From assembly GCA_947169235.1 (NCBI GenBank), contig CAMVOY010000018.1, positions 1-39,750 on the forward strand: 39,750 nt of DNA. The letters run 5' to 3'. The first letter of the stretch is position 1. Each line of letters begins with the position of its first letter. A model generated the notes under the pieces. That model saw only the letters and a list, made by a program, of their open reading frames with translations, made no database searches and was not told the origin of the DNA. This document shows positions 7,677 through 17,300 of this stretch, in pieces. The stretch is from an uncultured Lachnospiraceae bacterium (GTDB lineage: Bacteria > Bacillota > Clostridia > Lachnospirales > Lachnospiraceae). A program made the position numbers and the translations under genes.

Positions 7677-8882
7677 TCACATAGCATCAAAGGTTTCTCT
7701 GATCGCCTTGATAAAGTTCTCGCTGTTAAGCACCGTCACATTCTCCATGGAAGTGATGAGCGCTAAGTCCTTAGTCATCTTTCCGGACTCGATAGTTGAC
7801 AATGTCGCCTTCTCTAACTTATCAGCAAAACTACACAATTCAGAAATGCCATCGAGCTCACCGCGCTTTCTAAGGGCTCCCGTCCACGCAAAGATTGTCG
7901 CAACTGAGTTCGTAGAAGTCTCCTCACCCTTCAAATGCTTGTAATAATGCCTCTGAACGGTGCCATGTGCAGCTTCATATTCATACACTCCGGATGGTGA
8001 AACCAAAACCGAAGTCATCATAGCGAGTGATCCGCATGCGGATGAGACCATGTCACTCATGACATCGCCGTCATAGTTCTTGCAAGCCCAGATAAAACCA
8101 CCCTCAGTCTTCATCACTCGCGCAACGGCGTCATCGATCAATGTGTAGAAATACTCAAGTCCGTTTTTCTCGAACTTTTCTTTATACTCGTTTTCATAAA
8201 TCTCTTCAAAAATATCCTTGAATCTGTGATCATATGTCTTTGAGATCGTGTCCTTTGTGGCGAACCAGAGGTCCTGTTTTGTGTCCAGCGCATAGTTGAA
8301 ACACGATTTAGCAAAGCTCTTTATCGACTTATCGGTATTGTGAACGCCCTGAACCACGCCCGGACCATCGAATTCCTGTATGGTCTGGCGGATCTCCTTG
8401 CCGTCCTCACCGGTGAAAACAAGCTCAGCTTTGCCGGCTCCGGGCACGCGGATCTCGACATTTTTGTATACGTCACCGTATGCATGTCTGGCCAAAGTGA
8501 TCGGCTTTTTCCAATTCTTTACACAGGGATCGATACCCTTTACCTGTATCGGGGCTCTGAACACGGTTCCGTCCAGGATAGCTCGGATCGTTCCGTTTGG
8601 AGACTTCCACATTTCCTTCAGCTTGTACTCTTCAACACGGGCTGCGTTAGGTGTGATGGTCGCGCATTTGACAGCGACTCCGTACTTCTTTGTCGCCTCC
8701 GCTGAGTCGATCGTGACCTGATCATCAGTTTCGTTACGATGCTCCAGCCCGAGATCATAGTACTCTGTTTTCAGTTCAATGTACGGTGTGAGCAGCTCAT
8801 CCTTTATCATCTTCCAAAGGATCCTGGTCATCTCATCTCCGTCCATTTCCACCAAAGGTGTCTTCATTTCAATTTTTGACAT
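7677..8882 (-). CDS. icd: NADP-dependent isocitrate dehydrogenase (eukaryote-like type)
   Basis: This 401-residue cytoplasmic enzyme oxidises isocitrate to 2-oxoglutarate, CO2 and NADPH. The N-terminal [21 protein letters not shown], the substrate loop [16 protein letters not shown] and the C-terminal [17 protein letters not shown] are typical of the roughly 400-residue homodimeric class found in eukaryotes and some Firmicutes. The ATG at 8880-8882 follows GGGAGGAG. It starts 17 bases after the upstream CobW-type gene and probably shares its transcript. No aconitase or citrate synthase gene is nearby, so here it serves mainly 2-oxoglutarate and NADPH supply (inference). Confidence 0.95.
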   Translation of the reverse strand: MSKIEMKTPLVEMDGDEMTRILWKMIKDELLTPYIELKTEYYDLGLEHRNETDDQVTIDSAEATKKYGVAVKCATITPNAARVEEYKLKEMWKSPNGTIRAILDGTVFRAPIQVKGIDPCVKNWKKPITLARHAYGDVYKNVEIRVPGAGKAELVFTGEDGKEIRQTIQEFDGPGVVQGVHNTDKSIKSFAKSCFNYALDTKQDLWFATKDTISKTYDHRFKDIFEEIYENEYKEKFEKNGLEYFYTLIDDAVARVMKTEGGFIWACKNYDGDVMSDMVSSACGSLAMMTSVLVSPSGVYEYEAAHGTVQRHYYKHLKGEETSTNSVATIFAWTGALRKRGELDGISELCSFADKLEKATLSTIESGKMTKDLALITSMENVTVLNSENFIKAIRETFDAM

Positions 8883-8899
8883 TTTGTTACACTCCTCCC

Positions 8900-9853
8900 T
8901 CATGAAAAATATACAGTTTCTTCTGCCGGCGGCTCCGCCGGAGAGACATTATCTGCCCATAGCACGGGGTACAATTGTTGATATTGCGGATTGAACTCCG
9001 GCTTCACCTTGATCGAAACCGTAACCCACGAGTCAACCTCAAGCGACTCCGCGCCATCCCAGTGACACAGAAAACCGATCTTCTGGATATCGTCTGCACA
9101 ACAGGTCATCGCAGCACGCGCCGGAACGAATGTCCCACTTGGGAAGTTCGGCGAACGATATACCTGACCTTTGAACGTGATAGTCTTTCCTTCATATCTC
9201 TCGGGGTTCTCCGTCACATCTATATACCACAGTCCGAAATCATCATCCTCAAGCGTGATCTCAGCCGCGTTTATGTCGTATGGAAGCTCTTCTTCTATGT
9301 TGTTCTCTACCGTTCCGTCCTCTGACTCAAATATAACCTGCGTCATCCTGTTAATGCCCTTTACGGCACGGCGCATGGACGGTTTGTCCATCCCTGAATT
9401 GCATCTGTTAAAAATAACAAGATCCGCCATCTGGAACTGTGGCATCATCATTGATTTCATGTTGTTCACATACATATCGAAAGTCTGAGCATTCACCGTG
9501 GTGAAACACTGGATGACAACCCAGTTTTCAGGGAGAACCTTGTTATATATATTGTCAACGTCCCACATACCATTGACCTCGATGATAACACGGTCAGAAC
9601 GGTATTTCTTCAGGTTGTGCACACACACGTTCTCGGTAAACTCTTCCTCATTCTCTACCGTGATCACGTCTATCTTGTGCATACGAAGAAGGGCTTCGTC
9701 GAGTTCAGCCTCACCCTGCTCAGTCAGGATGAGCAACGACCTTTTCCCGTCAGAGAAGTTGCCCTCCTCGATGATCTCGCGAATACAGGTCGTCTTTCCG
9801 CTCTCCAAAAAGCCCATAAATAAATATACAGGTATGTCCTTATTACCAAACAT
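8900..9853 (-). CDS. COG0523/CobW-type GTPase fused to a DUF1980-like C-terminal domain
   Basis: The predicted cytoplasmic protein has about 317 residues. The P-loop GFLESGKTT is at residues 14-22 and a Walker B-like IIEVNGMWD follows. The G4 position reads NRCN. The CxCC metal motif expected after the second strand is absent. From about residue 205 the sequence changes to [22 protein letters not shown] and then [18 protein letters not shown]. This resembles the C-terminal domain of DUF1980/TIGR03943 proteins (YcgQ type), which are often encoded beside COG0523 GTPases. The ATG at 9851-9853 fits the family start but has no clear ribosome site. The only AGGAGG nearby serves a GTG that opens a ten-codon reading frame in another phase. 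A role in metal, probably zinc, handling is inferred. Confidence 0.85.
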   Translation of the reverse strand: MFGNKDIPVYLFMGFLESGKTTCIREIIEEGNFSDGKRSLLILTEQGEAELDEALLRMHKIDVITVENEEEFTENVCVHNLKKYRSDRVIIEVNGMWDVDNIYNKVLPENWVVIQCFTTVNAQTFDMYVNNMKSMMMPQFQMADLVIFNRCNSGMDKPSMRRAVKGINRMTQVIFESEDGTVENNIEEELPYDINAAEITLEDDDFGLWYIDVTENPERYEGKTITFKGQVYRSPNFPSGTFVPARAAMTCCADDIQKIGFLCHWDGAESLEVDSWVTVSIKVKPEFNPQYQQLYPVLWADNVSPAEPPAEETVYFS

Positions 9854-9924
9854 GCAAAATGAACCACTATGTCGCTTATCCGGCAGCAAAAATGCGCAGC
9901 TGCGGCACCGTGGCGACCTCCTTT

Positions 9925-11103
9925 CTAGCTAAACAGACCGCGAATCCTATCCTCGTTGAGCTCAGCACCGATGACACACAGTCTTCCTGTATAGTCAGCC
10001 GAACCTCTGCGGATCTCATACTCGCCCGGTACCAGATCAAAGTGGAACCACTCACCCTCTGTTGCAGGCACGATACCCTTTGCACGGAGAATACGCCCAT
10101 ACTCACCGGCAGCATCGCCGTCAGCTCCGACTTTAGAGAGCTTCTCAAGGATACTCTTAAGCTCGCTCTCATCATACTTCTTCGGGCTCTCGATACCGAC
10201 ACTCGCAAACACCTCATCCGCGTGATGATGATGGTGATGATGGTCATGGTCATGATGGTCGTGATCATGGTCATGATGATGACAACAGCACTCTCCGTCC
10301 TCATGGTGGTGATGCTCATGCTCATGGTCATGCTCGTGCTCGTGATGTTCATGCTCGTGATCATGATCATGATGGCAGCACTCGCCGTCATGGTGATGAT
10401 GTCCGCACTCAGGACATACATCCTCTTCCTCCAGAAGCTCCAATCTGAGAGAGTCCGCATCATCAAATGCACTTACTATCTGCTTACCATCTATCTCCTC
10501 CCACGGAGTAGTGATTATCTTGGCATTACTATTCTTCTCGCGCAATAAACTTAAACATTCATTCAACTTTTCGTCATCAATATCACCCGTACGTGACAGA
10601 ATTACGGTCTTTGCACTCTGTATCTGGTTATCATAGAACTCTCCAAAGTTCTTTATGTACATCTTGGCTTTCTTTGCATCAGCTACCGTCACAGCCGCTC
10701 CAAGTTGAACCTCGATTCCATTTTTATGTCCTGTGAGCACCAGGTCCTCATCATGCTCGACCCCCTGATTCTCATCAAGTATACCGGCTACCGCACGGAT
10801 AACATCAGAGAGCTTTCCTACGCCCGAAGGCTCGATGATGATACGGTCAGGTGAGTACTTCTCGAGCACTTCTCCAAGCGCTGTTCCAAAGTCTCCGACC
10901 AGCGAACAGCAGATACAGCCCTGATTCATCTCAGTGATCTCGATACCCGCATCCTTCATGAATCCGCCATCTATTCCGATCTCACCGAACTCATTCTCGA
11001 TCAGAACGATCTGTTCTCCCGTAAAAGCCTCACTTATGAGCTTTTTGATGAGTGTCGTTTTACCGGCACCCAGAAATCCCGATACAATATCAATCTTAGT
11101 CAT
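9925..11103 (-). CDS. COG0523/CobW-type metal-chaperone GTPase with His-rich insert
   Basis: This 392-residue cytoplasmic P-loop GTPase belongs to the CobW/YciC/ZNG1 family, which delivers metal (often zinc) to client proteins. The P-loop is GFLGAGKTT (residues 9-17) and the metal-binding GCICC is at about residues 62-66. The usual NKxD is replaced by SRTGD, an odd feature. Residues 231-295 hold a stretch with more than 30 histidines mixed with Asp/Glu and two CC clusters, preceded by CPECG; it is a likely metal store. A CobW C-terminal domain follows. The ATG has a GAAGG site. A second GTPase of the family lies directly downstream. No regulator-binding site was identified. Confidence 0.93.
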   Translation of the reverse strand: MTKIDIVSGFLGAGKTTLIKKLISEAFTGEQIVLIENEFGEIGIDGGFMKDAGIEITEMNQGCICCSLVGDFGTALGEVLEKYSPDRIIIEPSGVGKLSDVIRAVAGILDENQGVEHDEDLVLTGHKNGIEVQLGAAVTVADAKKAKMYIKNFGEFYDNQIQSAKTVILSRTGDIDDEKLNECLSLLREKNSNAKIITTPWEEIDGKQIVSAFDDADSLRLELLEEEDVCPECGHHHHDGECCHHDHDHEHEHHEHEHDHEHEHHHHEDGECCCHHHDHDHDHHDHDHHHHHHHADEVFASVGIESPKKYDESELKSILEKLSKVGADGDAAGEYGRILRAKGIVPATEGEWFHFDLVPGEYEIRRGSADYTGRLCVIGAELNEDRIRGLFS

Positions 11104-11120
11104 TTTTACGCCTTCTTTCT

Positions 11121-11456
11121 CTATATTAGTTCTCTCTGTTTACCCTCCAGCCACTCATTGGCGGCCTTAAGCCCGTCATCAGAGTACTCGAATTGCTCGG
11201 TAAACACCTCTTCCTCCGTTTTTTCAAGGATATATGGACCCTTCCATGCCTGCACGCGCAAAACGGTCACAGGCTCGGCTGAGCCGCCATCAACGGCACC
11301 GCCCGTAATCCCCTCAGATGCATCCTCGGACGCATCCCAGGGCTCCTCAGGCTCTATCTCCAGCTTTCCTATACGGAAACACAGGCCTTTGTAGCTCCCC
11401 TTAAAAACGGTCTTTTTATAGTAATCAATCGAATACAGATTGATCCCATCCATCAT
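11121..11456 (-). CDS. Small protein of unknown function in the metal-GTPase operon
   Basis: This 111-residue acidic protein resembles no family I can name. The N-terminal LYSIDYYKKTVFKGSYKG and C-terminal VLRVQAWKGPYILEKTEEE segments look like beta strands. Between them is a low-complexity Ser/Asp/Gly stretch, and the end (YSDDGLKAANEWLEGKQREL) looks helical. No signal peptide or membrane segment is seen. The gene lies 21 bases after lysC and 17 bases before the His-rich GTPase gene, so it is probably co-transcribed. Two adjacent ATG codons (11454-11456 and 11451-11453) are possible starts; the GAGG upstream is 12 bases away, so initiation may be weak. Confidence 0.7.
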   Translation of the reverse strand: MMDGINLYSIDYYKKTVFKGSYKGLCFRIGKLEIEPEEPWDASEDASEGITGGAVDGGSAEPVTVLRVQAWKGPYILEKTEEEVFTEQFEYSDDGLKAANEWLEGKQRELI

Positions 11457-11477
11457 AGATACTCACATCCTCAATAA

Positions 11478-12797
11478 TCACAGTCTGGCTTCTACAAAAA
11501 TGTTGTAGATCGCCTTTACAGCCTCTTCGAAGTCAACCGAAGCCACACCGATGATGATATTCAACTCGGATGAACCCTGGTCGATCATCTTTACATTGAT
11601 GTGCGCATGTGCAAGCGCCGAAAACAGGCGTCCGGCTGTACCACGCGTACTCTTCATACCACGTCCTACCACGGCGATCAGCGCGAGGTCAGACTCGATA
11701 TCCATATGATCAGGCTCGCACAGCTCCTCTATACGGGCGATGACCTGCTGCTCCTTGTCCGCGAAGTCTTCCTGACGAACGATCACGGACATGGTATCGA
11801 TACCCGAAGGCATATGCTCCACGGAGATACCATACTCCTCAAAAGCAGTCAGCGCCTTCCTGCAGAAACCTATCGCCGTATTCATCTTGTCCTTCTCCAG
11901 TGACAGTGAAACAAAGCCCTTCATACCTGCGATACCGGTGATCGTGTACTTCGGAATGCGTGAAGTCCTCTCCACGATAAGCGTTCCCTCAGCCTCAGGC
12001 TCATTCGTATTTCGGATATTGATGGGGATACCCACCTGACTTACCGGGAATATGGCGTCCTCATGCATTACGGACGCACCCATGTACGCGAGCTCCCTAA
12101 GCTCCGAATACGTGATCGTATGGATAACCTGAGAACCCTTTACGATCCTCGGATCAGCCACCATAAATCCTGACACATCGGTCCAGTTTTCATATATATC
12201 AGCCTTCACGGCACGAGCCACGAGCGATCCCGTGATATCAGATCCTCCTCGTGAAAAAGTTACCACCTCTCCGTTTTTCTTTGAACCGTAAAAACCGGGG
12301 ATAACCGCTCTCTCATGCGCGTCGAGGTGCTTTTTCATAAGCTTGTATGTCTCCTCGGCATCGAGAGTCTCATCATCATTGAAACGGACCACATTCGCAG
12401 CATCGACAAAATCAAAGCCAAGATAAGCTGCCATGATCTTTCCGTTGAGATACTCGCCACGGGAGATCACATACATCTCACCGGCGCCCTTCTCGAGCTT
12501 TTTGCGGATCTCATCGAACTCCTTCGCCAGAGATACCTTCAGATCCAACCCGCGAATGATCTGCGCATAACGCAGTTTGATCTGCTCCAACACCTTCATA
12601 TACGGCTTGCCCGCCTTCATCAATCCGTAAATCTTGAAAAGCAGGTCGGTTACCTTGGTATCATTTGAATCACGCTTTCCGGGCGCACTCGGCACCACAT
12701 ACACGCGTGACTCGTCCGAACGGACAATTTCTCCAACCTTACTGAACTGCTCAGCACTTGCCAACGAGCTTCCACCGAATTTTACTACTTTTTTCAT
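11478..12797 (-). CDS. lysC: Aspartate kinase
   Basis: This 439-residue enzyme phosphorylates aspartate, the first step toward lysine, threonine and methionine. It starts MKKVVKFGGSSLAS, the family signature for aspartate kinases, and has the SRGGSDITGSLVARA segment in the kinase domain. Two ACT domains follow (KYTITGIAGMKGF, and LALIAVVGRGMKSTRGTAGR near the end), so feedback control by an amino acid is expected. The ATG at 12795-12797 follows GGAGAAG. The leader upstream has two hairpins. The link to metY is metabolic, since both feed methionine synthesis. Confidence 0.95.
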   Translation of the reverse strand: MKKVVKFGGSSLASAEQFSKVGEIVRSDESRVYVVPSAPGKRDSNDTKVTDLLFKIYGLMKAGKPYMKVLEQIKLRYAQIIRGLDLKVSLAKEFDEIRKKLEKGAGEMYVISRGEYLNGKIMAAYLGFDFVDAANVVRFNDDETLDAEETYKLMKKHLDAHERAVIPGFYGSKKNGEVVTFSRGGSDITGSLVARAVKADIYENWTDVSGFMVADPRIVKGSQVIHTITYSELRELAYMGASVMHEDAIFPVSQVGIPINIRNTNEPEAEGTLIVERTSRIPKYTITGIAGMKGFVSLSLEKDKMNTAIGFCRKALTAFEEYGISVEHMPSGIDTMSVIVRQEDFADKEQQVIARIEELCEPDHMDIESDLALIAVVGRGMKSTRGTAGRLFSALAHAHINVKMIDQGSSELNIIIGVASVDFEEAVKAIYNIFVEARL

Positions 12798-12829
12798 TTT
12801 CTTACTTCTCCAATCGTGTTTATTGCAAC

Positions 12830-12885
12830 GTGCCAACCGGGCACATCGCTTTTCGGAACATTACACATGTTCCTATAGTATTATA
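12830..12885 (-). promoter_or_regulatory. lysC promoter and two-hairpin leader
   Basis: On the minus strand an extended -10 element (TG-T-TATAAT, box at 12880-12885) precedes a leader of about 75 bases. The leader contains GGAACAT/ATGTTCC (12855-12861 with 12867-12873, 5-base loop) and GTGCC/GGCAC (12830-12834 with 12840-12844). No -35 at the right distance is convincing. The leader is far too short for a lysine riboswitch, and neither hairpin has a U-run. Confidence 0.45.
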
Positions 12886-12891
12886 ACAGAC

Positions 12892-12934
12892 GTGTCAAGC
12901 CCCCGGGAACGATCGCCCCGGGGACACATTTTTT
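12892..12934. other. GC-rich hairpin between fabV and lysC
   Basis: CCCCCGGG (12900-12907) pairs with CCCCGGGG (12916-12923), and outer GTGTC/GACAC arms extend the stem. Six T follow on the plus strand (12929-12934), but no plus-strand gene precedes it. For fabV, which ends at 12957 on the minus strand, the hairpin is correctly placed but lacks a U-run after it. It may slow polymerase or act as an inefficient terminator. Confidence 0.4.
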
Positions 12935-12956
12935 CGTGCTATTTTTCGAAAAATAC

Positions 12957-14153
12957 CTAGATCGTGACATCCTCACTGTAGTCGACATTGTCGTACTTAA
13001 AGCCGAACATCCGGTAGAAATCCTCCCAGTATCCGTCGATATCACCGTACTCGCCGATATTCTCCGTACTGACATCCTCCCAAACCTTTTTAACTTCATC
13101 CTGGACGCTCTGTGCCATCTCGAGATCATCCATGCGGATATATCCCTCCGCATCCGTCTCTGCAGCAGGGAGCTTCTCGGTGTACAGTCTCACCATCTGC
13201 TCGATGCAGCCCTCGTGCACACCCTGCGCCTTCATCACCTTGTAAAGGATCGAGATATACAAAGGAACGATAGGTATCGCCGCACTGGACTGCGTTACCA
13301 ACGCCTTGTTTACGGATACATACGCCTTTACTCCCTTATCAGAAAAATCCTCCGATATCCGCTTAGACGTCTCAAAAAGGTCCTTTTTCGCCTGTCCTAT
13401 AGACCCGTCTTTATAGATCGGATGAGTCATCGTAGGGCCGATATAGCTGTAGGCAAGAGTCACTGCTTTGTCAGCCAGAACCCCCGCATCTGACAGTGCG
13501 TGTATCCATTTTTCCCAATCATCACCACCCATTACGGTGATCGTGTCACGGATCTCGTCATCATTCGCAACAGGCACGGTAACCTCCGTGATCTCGTTTG
13601 TTCTGAGATCGAGAGTCCTGTTCGTATACGGCTCTCCTGTCGTCTTCAACACGCTCGTTACCACCTTTGACTCACCTGTCTCGGGATCAACAACCGTTCG
13701 ACGAGGAGCCGCCAGCGAGTACACCACCAGGTCTACCTGACCGAAATCGGCTTTGATGGTCTCGATAACCTGCTGTTTCATCTCATCCGAGAAACCGTCT
13801 CCATTAAAGGACTTTGCATACAGACCATCAGCTTTTGCCTGCTCTTCGAAGGCCAATGTATTGTACCAGCCTGCAGACGCCGTGCGGTTTTTCTCGGGGC
13901 GTCCCTCCTTCTCAAAAGCCACACCTATCGTAGAAGCCCCGTATCCGTACGCTACGGCGATCCTGCTCGCCAGACCGTATCCTGTGCTCGATCCGATCAC
14001 CAGGGCCTTTACGGGGCCGTCACCGGCCTTGTTCGGGTACTCTACCTGTCCCTTCGCCTTCGCTACAGATATCTGCCTACGAACACTTTCAGCGCATCCT
14101 TTCGGATGCGCTGTAGTGCAAATAAATCCTTTCACTTTTGGTTCAACTACCAT
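12957..14153 (-). CDS. fabV: Trans-2-enoyl-CoA/ACP reductase (FabV/Ter family)
   Basis: This 398-residue cytoplasmic enzyme uses NAD(P)H to reduce enoyl thioesters. It belongs to the FabV/Ter group, which acts as enoyl-ACP reductase in fatty acid synthesis or as crotonyl-CoA reductase. The cofactor loop is GSSTGYGLASRIA, and the active-site Y-x8-K is seen in PIYKDGSIGQAKKDL. The N-terminal VVEPKVKGFICTTAHPKGC matches the family start. The ATG at 14151-14153 follows GGAGGAT. The bcd-etf genes at the right end encode another crotonyl-CoA reduction route, so a role in fatty acid synthesis is at least as likely here. The upstream gap contains two long hairpins. Confidence 0.93.
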   Translation of the reverse strand: MVVEPKVKGFICTTAHPKGCAESVRRQISVAKAKGQVEYPNKAGDGPVKALVIGSSTGYGLASRIAVAYGYGASTIGVAFEKEGRPEKNRTASAGWYNTLAFEEQAKADGLYAKSFNGDGFSDEMKQQVIETIKADFGQVDLVVYSLAAPRRTVVDPETGESKVVTSVLKTTGEPYTNRTLDLRTNEITEVTVPVANDDEIRDTITVMGGDDWEKWIHALSDAGVLADKAVTLAYSYIGPTMTHPIYKDGSIGQAKKDLFETSKRISEDFSDKGVKAYVSVNKALVTQSSAAIPIVPLYISILYKVMKAQGVHEGCIEQMVRLYTEKLPAAETDAEGYIRMDDLEMAQSVQDEVKKVWEDVSTENIGEYGDIDGYWEDFYRMFGFKYDNVDYSEDVTI

Positions 14154-14181
14154 TGCTTGATATCCTCCTCTTCCGCTCGCT

Positions 14182-14280
14182 CTAACATCAACTCGGATTC
14201 TTTCAGAATCCTCGTTGTCTGTTAGGCTCAACTGCCCTTGGATGTATGCCACTGCATGCAAGCATGCGTGCCATACATCC
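14182..14280. repeat. Intergenic two-hairpin element
   Basis: The gap between the giant surface gene and fabV holds two long hairpins. The first (14182-14225) pairs CTAAC, CAAC and GGATTC segments with GAATCC, GTTG and GTTAG across small internal loops. The second (14240-14280) has GGATGTATG/CATACATCC arms with GCATGC repeats inside. Neither has a U-run in either direction, so they are not ordinary terminators. A GGCAG-T-TGAG linker (minus strand, 14227-14236) resembles one in the element at 31578-31718. Confidence 0.6.
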
Positions 14281-14302
14281 TTCGGTCAGCGCTCGCTCTT
14301 TG

Positions 14303-17300
14303 TCACACATCCTCGTACTGGCTCGGATCTACCGGATTACCCTTACGGTCATAATAGTTTCCGGCATCATCCACATATACCCACTCATAATCAAGTTTCT
14401 TTTTCAGTACAAGAACTGTTATCATACCTATGAACGACAGACCGAATCCAAGGACTGTCGGAAGTATCGGTGCGCGGTCCCCGGTCTGCGGGGATCCATC
14501 GATGATCCCGTCAGTCTCTACGCTTACACCTCTGCTTCTGACACTTCCGTATCCACCGCCGGATCCGCTACCCGAACCGCTTCCGGATCCGTTTCCTGAT
14601 CTGCCTGATCCACTCGGACTTCCATCCGACTTTGATTTGCCGGAGCCGTTTGATCCGCTGTCAGATTTACTCTTTGCCGAGCTGGCATCAACATCTCTGT
14701 ACGCCAGGGCATATACCGAGTAGAGACTTGACGATACTGTGATCGTATTCGCCGAGCTGTCCTGATCCTCAAGTACCGAAGCTGCTCCTCCATGAACTCG
14801 CACAAACGCGAACTCTCTGACCTTGCCCGACTTTACAGCCTTCCTGAACTCTGACGGGATAGTCACCGTCATGGAGATAGCCTTCTTCGTCTTCGCGATC
14901 GGTCCGACCTCCTCACCGCTTCCGACCGTCTTCCACAGCGTTACATCCAGATATTTCGCTACCGTGTAATCACCAAGTGCCGCTATCACGAGCTCTTTAT
15001 CCGCCTGCGATACGCTTCCGTCGATATTCTGTACACGAAGCTTGACATTTACATCCGATCCTTCCTTCAGTACTTCTCTCTCAGAAGTGTTCAATACGTA
15101 GTTTTTGAGCTCTTTGTTTGACGATGTAAACGTAGTCGCCGGCGCACCGTCCACGAGCTGTACCTTCTTTGTGAACGAGCCGAGATCACCGTCATCGCCA
15201 CCGTCTGTGTCATCCTGGATCATATCGTCATCCGGATCTTCATCGTTATCATCCTCGAATCCGTCTTCATCAGAACCATCCTCCTGCATGAGCGTAACTG
15301 TGGCCGTCGAGATATTACCTGCATAATCCTCCGCTACGATGAAACATACCTTTTCTTTCTGTGTCGCCAGCATATCAAATACCGACTGACCTGACGCGAT
15401 ATTCTGACGTTGTCCGTTCACCGAAACTCTGCACAGATTCTGATCCTTGACGGTAACTTGCTTCTTATTCGCCTTGTATGTCAGGCCGTCGACGATTCCG
15501 GAGATCACAGGCGCCTGAGTGTCTTTCTTGTAAACAAATACGCACTGTTCATAAATCTCTCCGGTCTTGCTTTCCTTGATATAGAAACGCTTCTCACCCG
15601 CCGATGTATCCTCTGTAATAACGATGTTATTCATGGTCAGCTTGCCGTCAGCGTCGGAGCACATCACATACCCTGTCTTAGGCGCCAGAGTAATGTTTGA
15701 AGTATACCATCCTGTATCAGACAGCGTTCCGCTTACCGTGTAGTGAGTATTCTTCACCGCCTTATTTGTAACGACGGTCACTATACCACCAACATATTTA
15801 AAACTGTAATCCTTTGCGCTACCACCCTGAGGAGTTATAACCGTGGTCGCCTTCAGTGACGCCGGAATAACAACATAAGGCTTTGTAAAGTTCGCTGCAG
15901 TAGTCTCCGTCTCACCATTCACAAATCCACTCGCGTCTATGACGACCTCCGACTTCGCTGCAGTTCCCTGCTTGATGACATCACCCGGATACCTGGCGAT
16001 CAGCTCCTTTTTGTTAACATGGAGATGAACCGTCGCGGTGACACTCTTCTGAGTTGAAGGAGGCGTCGCCCCCATATCGGTATTATCATAGTTTACGGTA
16101 AGTCTTGCATCATAGTCTCCGGCATGAAGCCCCTCAACCGGCTCGATTTTCCACGGCGCAGACGTCGAAACCTTAAAATAGTTCTTTCCTTCCGAATCAA
16201 GAGTAATCGAGGTTACCTTCGCGTCAGCATTTGCGTTAGCAGTGTTTTTCCAACCCGCATTTATCTGATCATCCTTTTCCAGTTGTTTCAATGTCGTAGC
16301 TTCAGGATTCTTGTAACCATAAACCTGTGGCTTCAGCGTCACATCTCTCATGCTGATATCATAAACAGGTTTTTTAATCTTTATATTTTTTATTGTCACG
16401 AAACCCGCATCATCCCTGGCAACAATCGTGTATTCCTTGATAAATACTCCGATCTTAAAGCTCGGATCATTGTACTTGTCGCAGTTCAGTACAAATGAAT
16501 GCTCTACTTTTGCGCCGGTGGCAGTTGCAGGCTTGTCGTAATCCCAATAGTGTACCAGCTTTGAACTGTCATTTATATTATGCCCTTCAAATACTTCTAT
16601 GGTGTGGTACGTTGCTGTATCCGCAGGATCGATAAAGTTTGTGTCATAAACATTAAAGTTCACCGTTTCAGCTGTATACACATCCTCATCTTCGACCACA
16701 TGCATATCAGAGCCCGTGATAGGTACGGAACTGTTGTTATCATAGTTTGCCTCTATAACAGGTCCCTTATCATCAAATATAATCTTGTTATTGATGGTAA
16801 GGTAGGTCTTCAGTCCTGCACCATTGATGATCCTTACATACAGGTATCCCTCAGTCGTCTTTGCTTTCTCTATAACGTCTTTTGTTACATTGAACTGGGT
16901 TTCTCCTGTGGCACCCGGTAAAGCGCACGGCTCCCAACCTTCAGATGACTCTATCTCGCTCTTCCATTTGTCTTTATCACCGTCTGCATAGTCCTTACTC
17001 GTATCGGTAATAAGGTAATGAACGGCTACTATACCACTCTGATCATCAAGTGCTTTTTTGATTCCGACTGTAGTTCTGGCGTTGAAATACATTCCAAATG
17101 TGATGGTATGGAGAAACTCTGCCCACTCGTCGGCATTTACGTTTAGGTAAGGGCGTTCTCCTGATGTACCTGACCCTTTTGTAGCAAGAGTTCCATCTGT
17201 CTCATTTCCGGACGTATCGGGTGTACCGTTTGTGTATACCTGATGTGCCGCCGAACGATCAATCTTTATATTCTCATGCATCAACAAGGATATCTCATCT

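Noticed and set aside
9876-10472. Long reading frames rich in Met/Thr or Val on both strands over the His-rich region
   Set aside because: They are shadows of the CAT/CAC/GAT codon repeats of the real GTPase gene.
12798-12892. Lysine riboswitch before lysC
   Set aside because: The leader is under 90 bases and has only two small hairpins; a lysine riboswitch needs about 170 bases with a five-helix junction.
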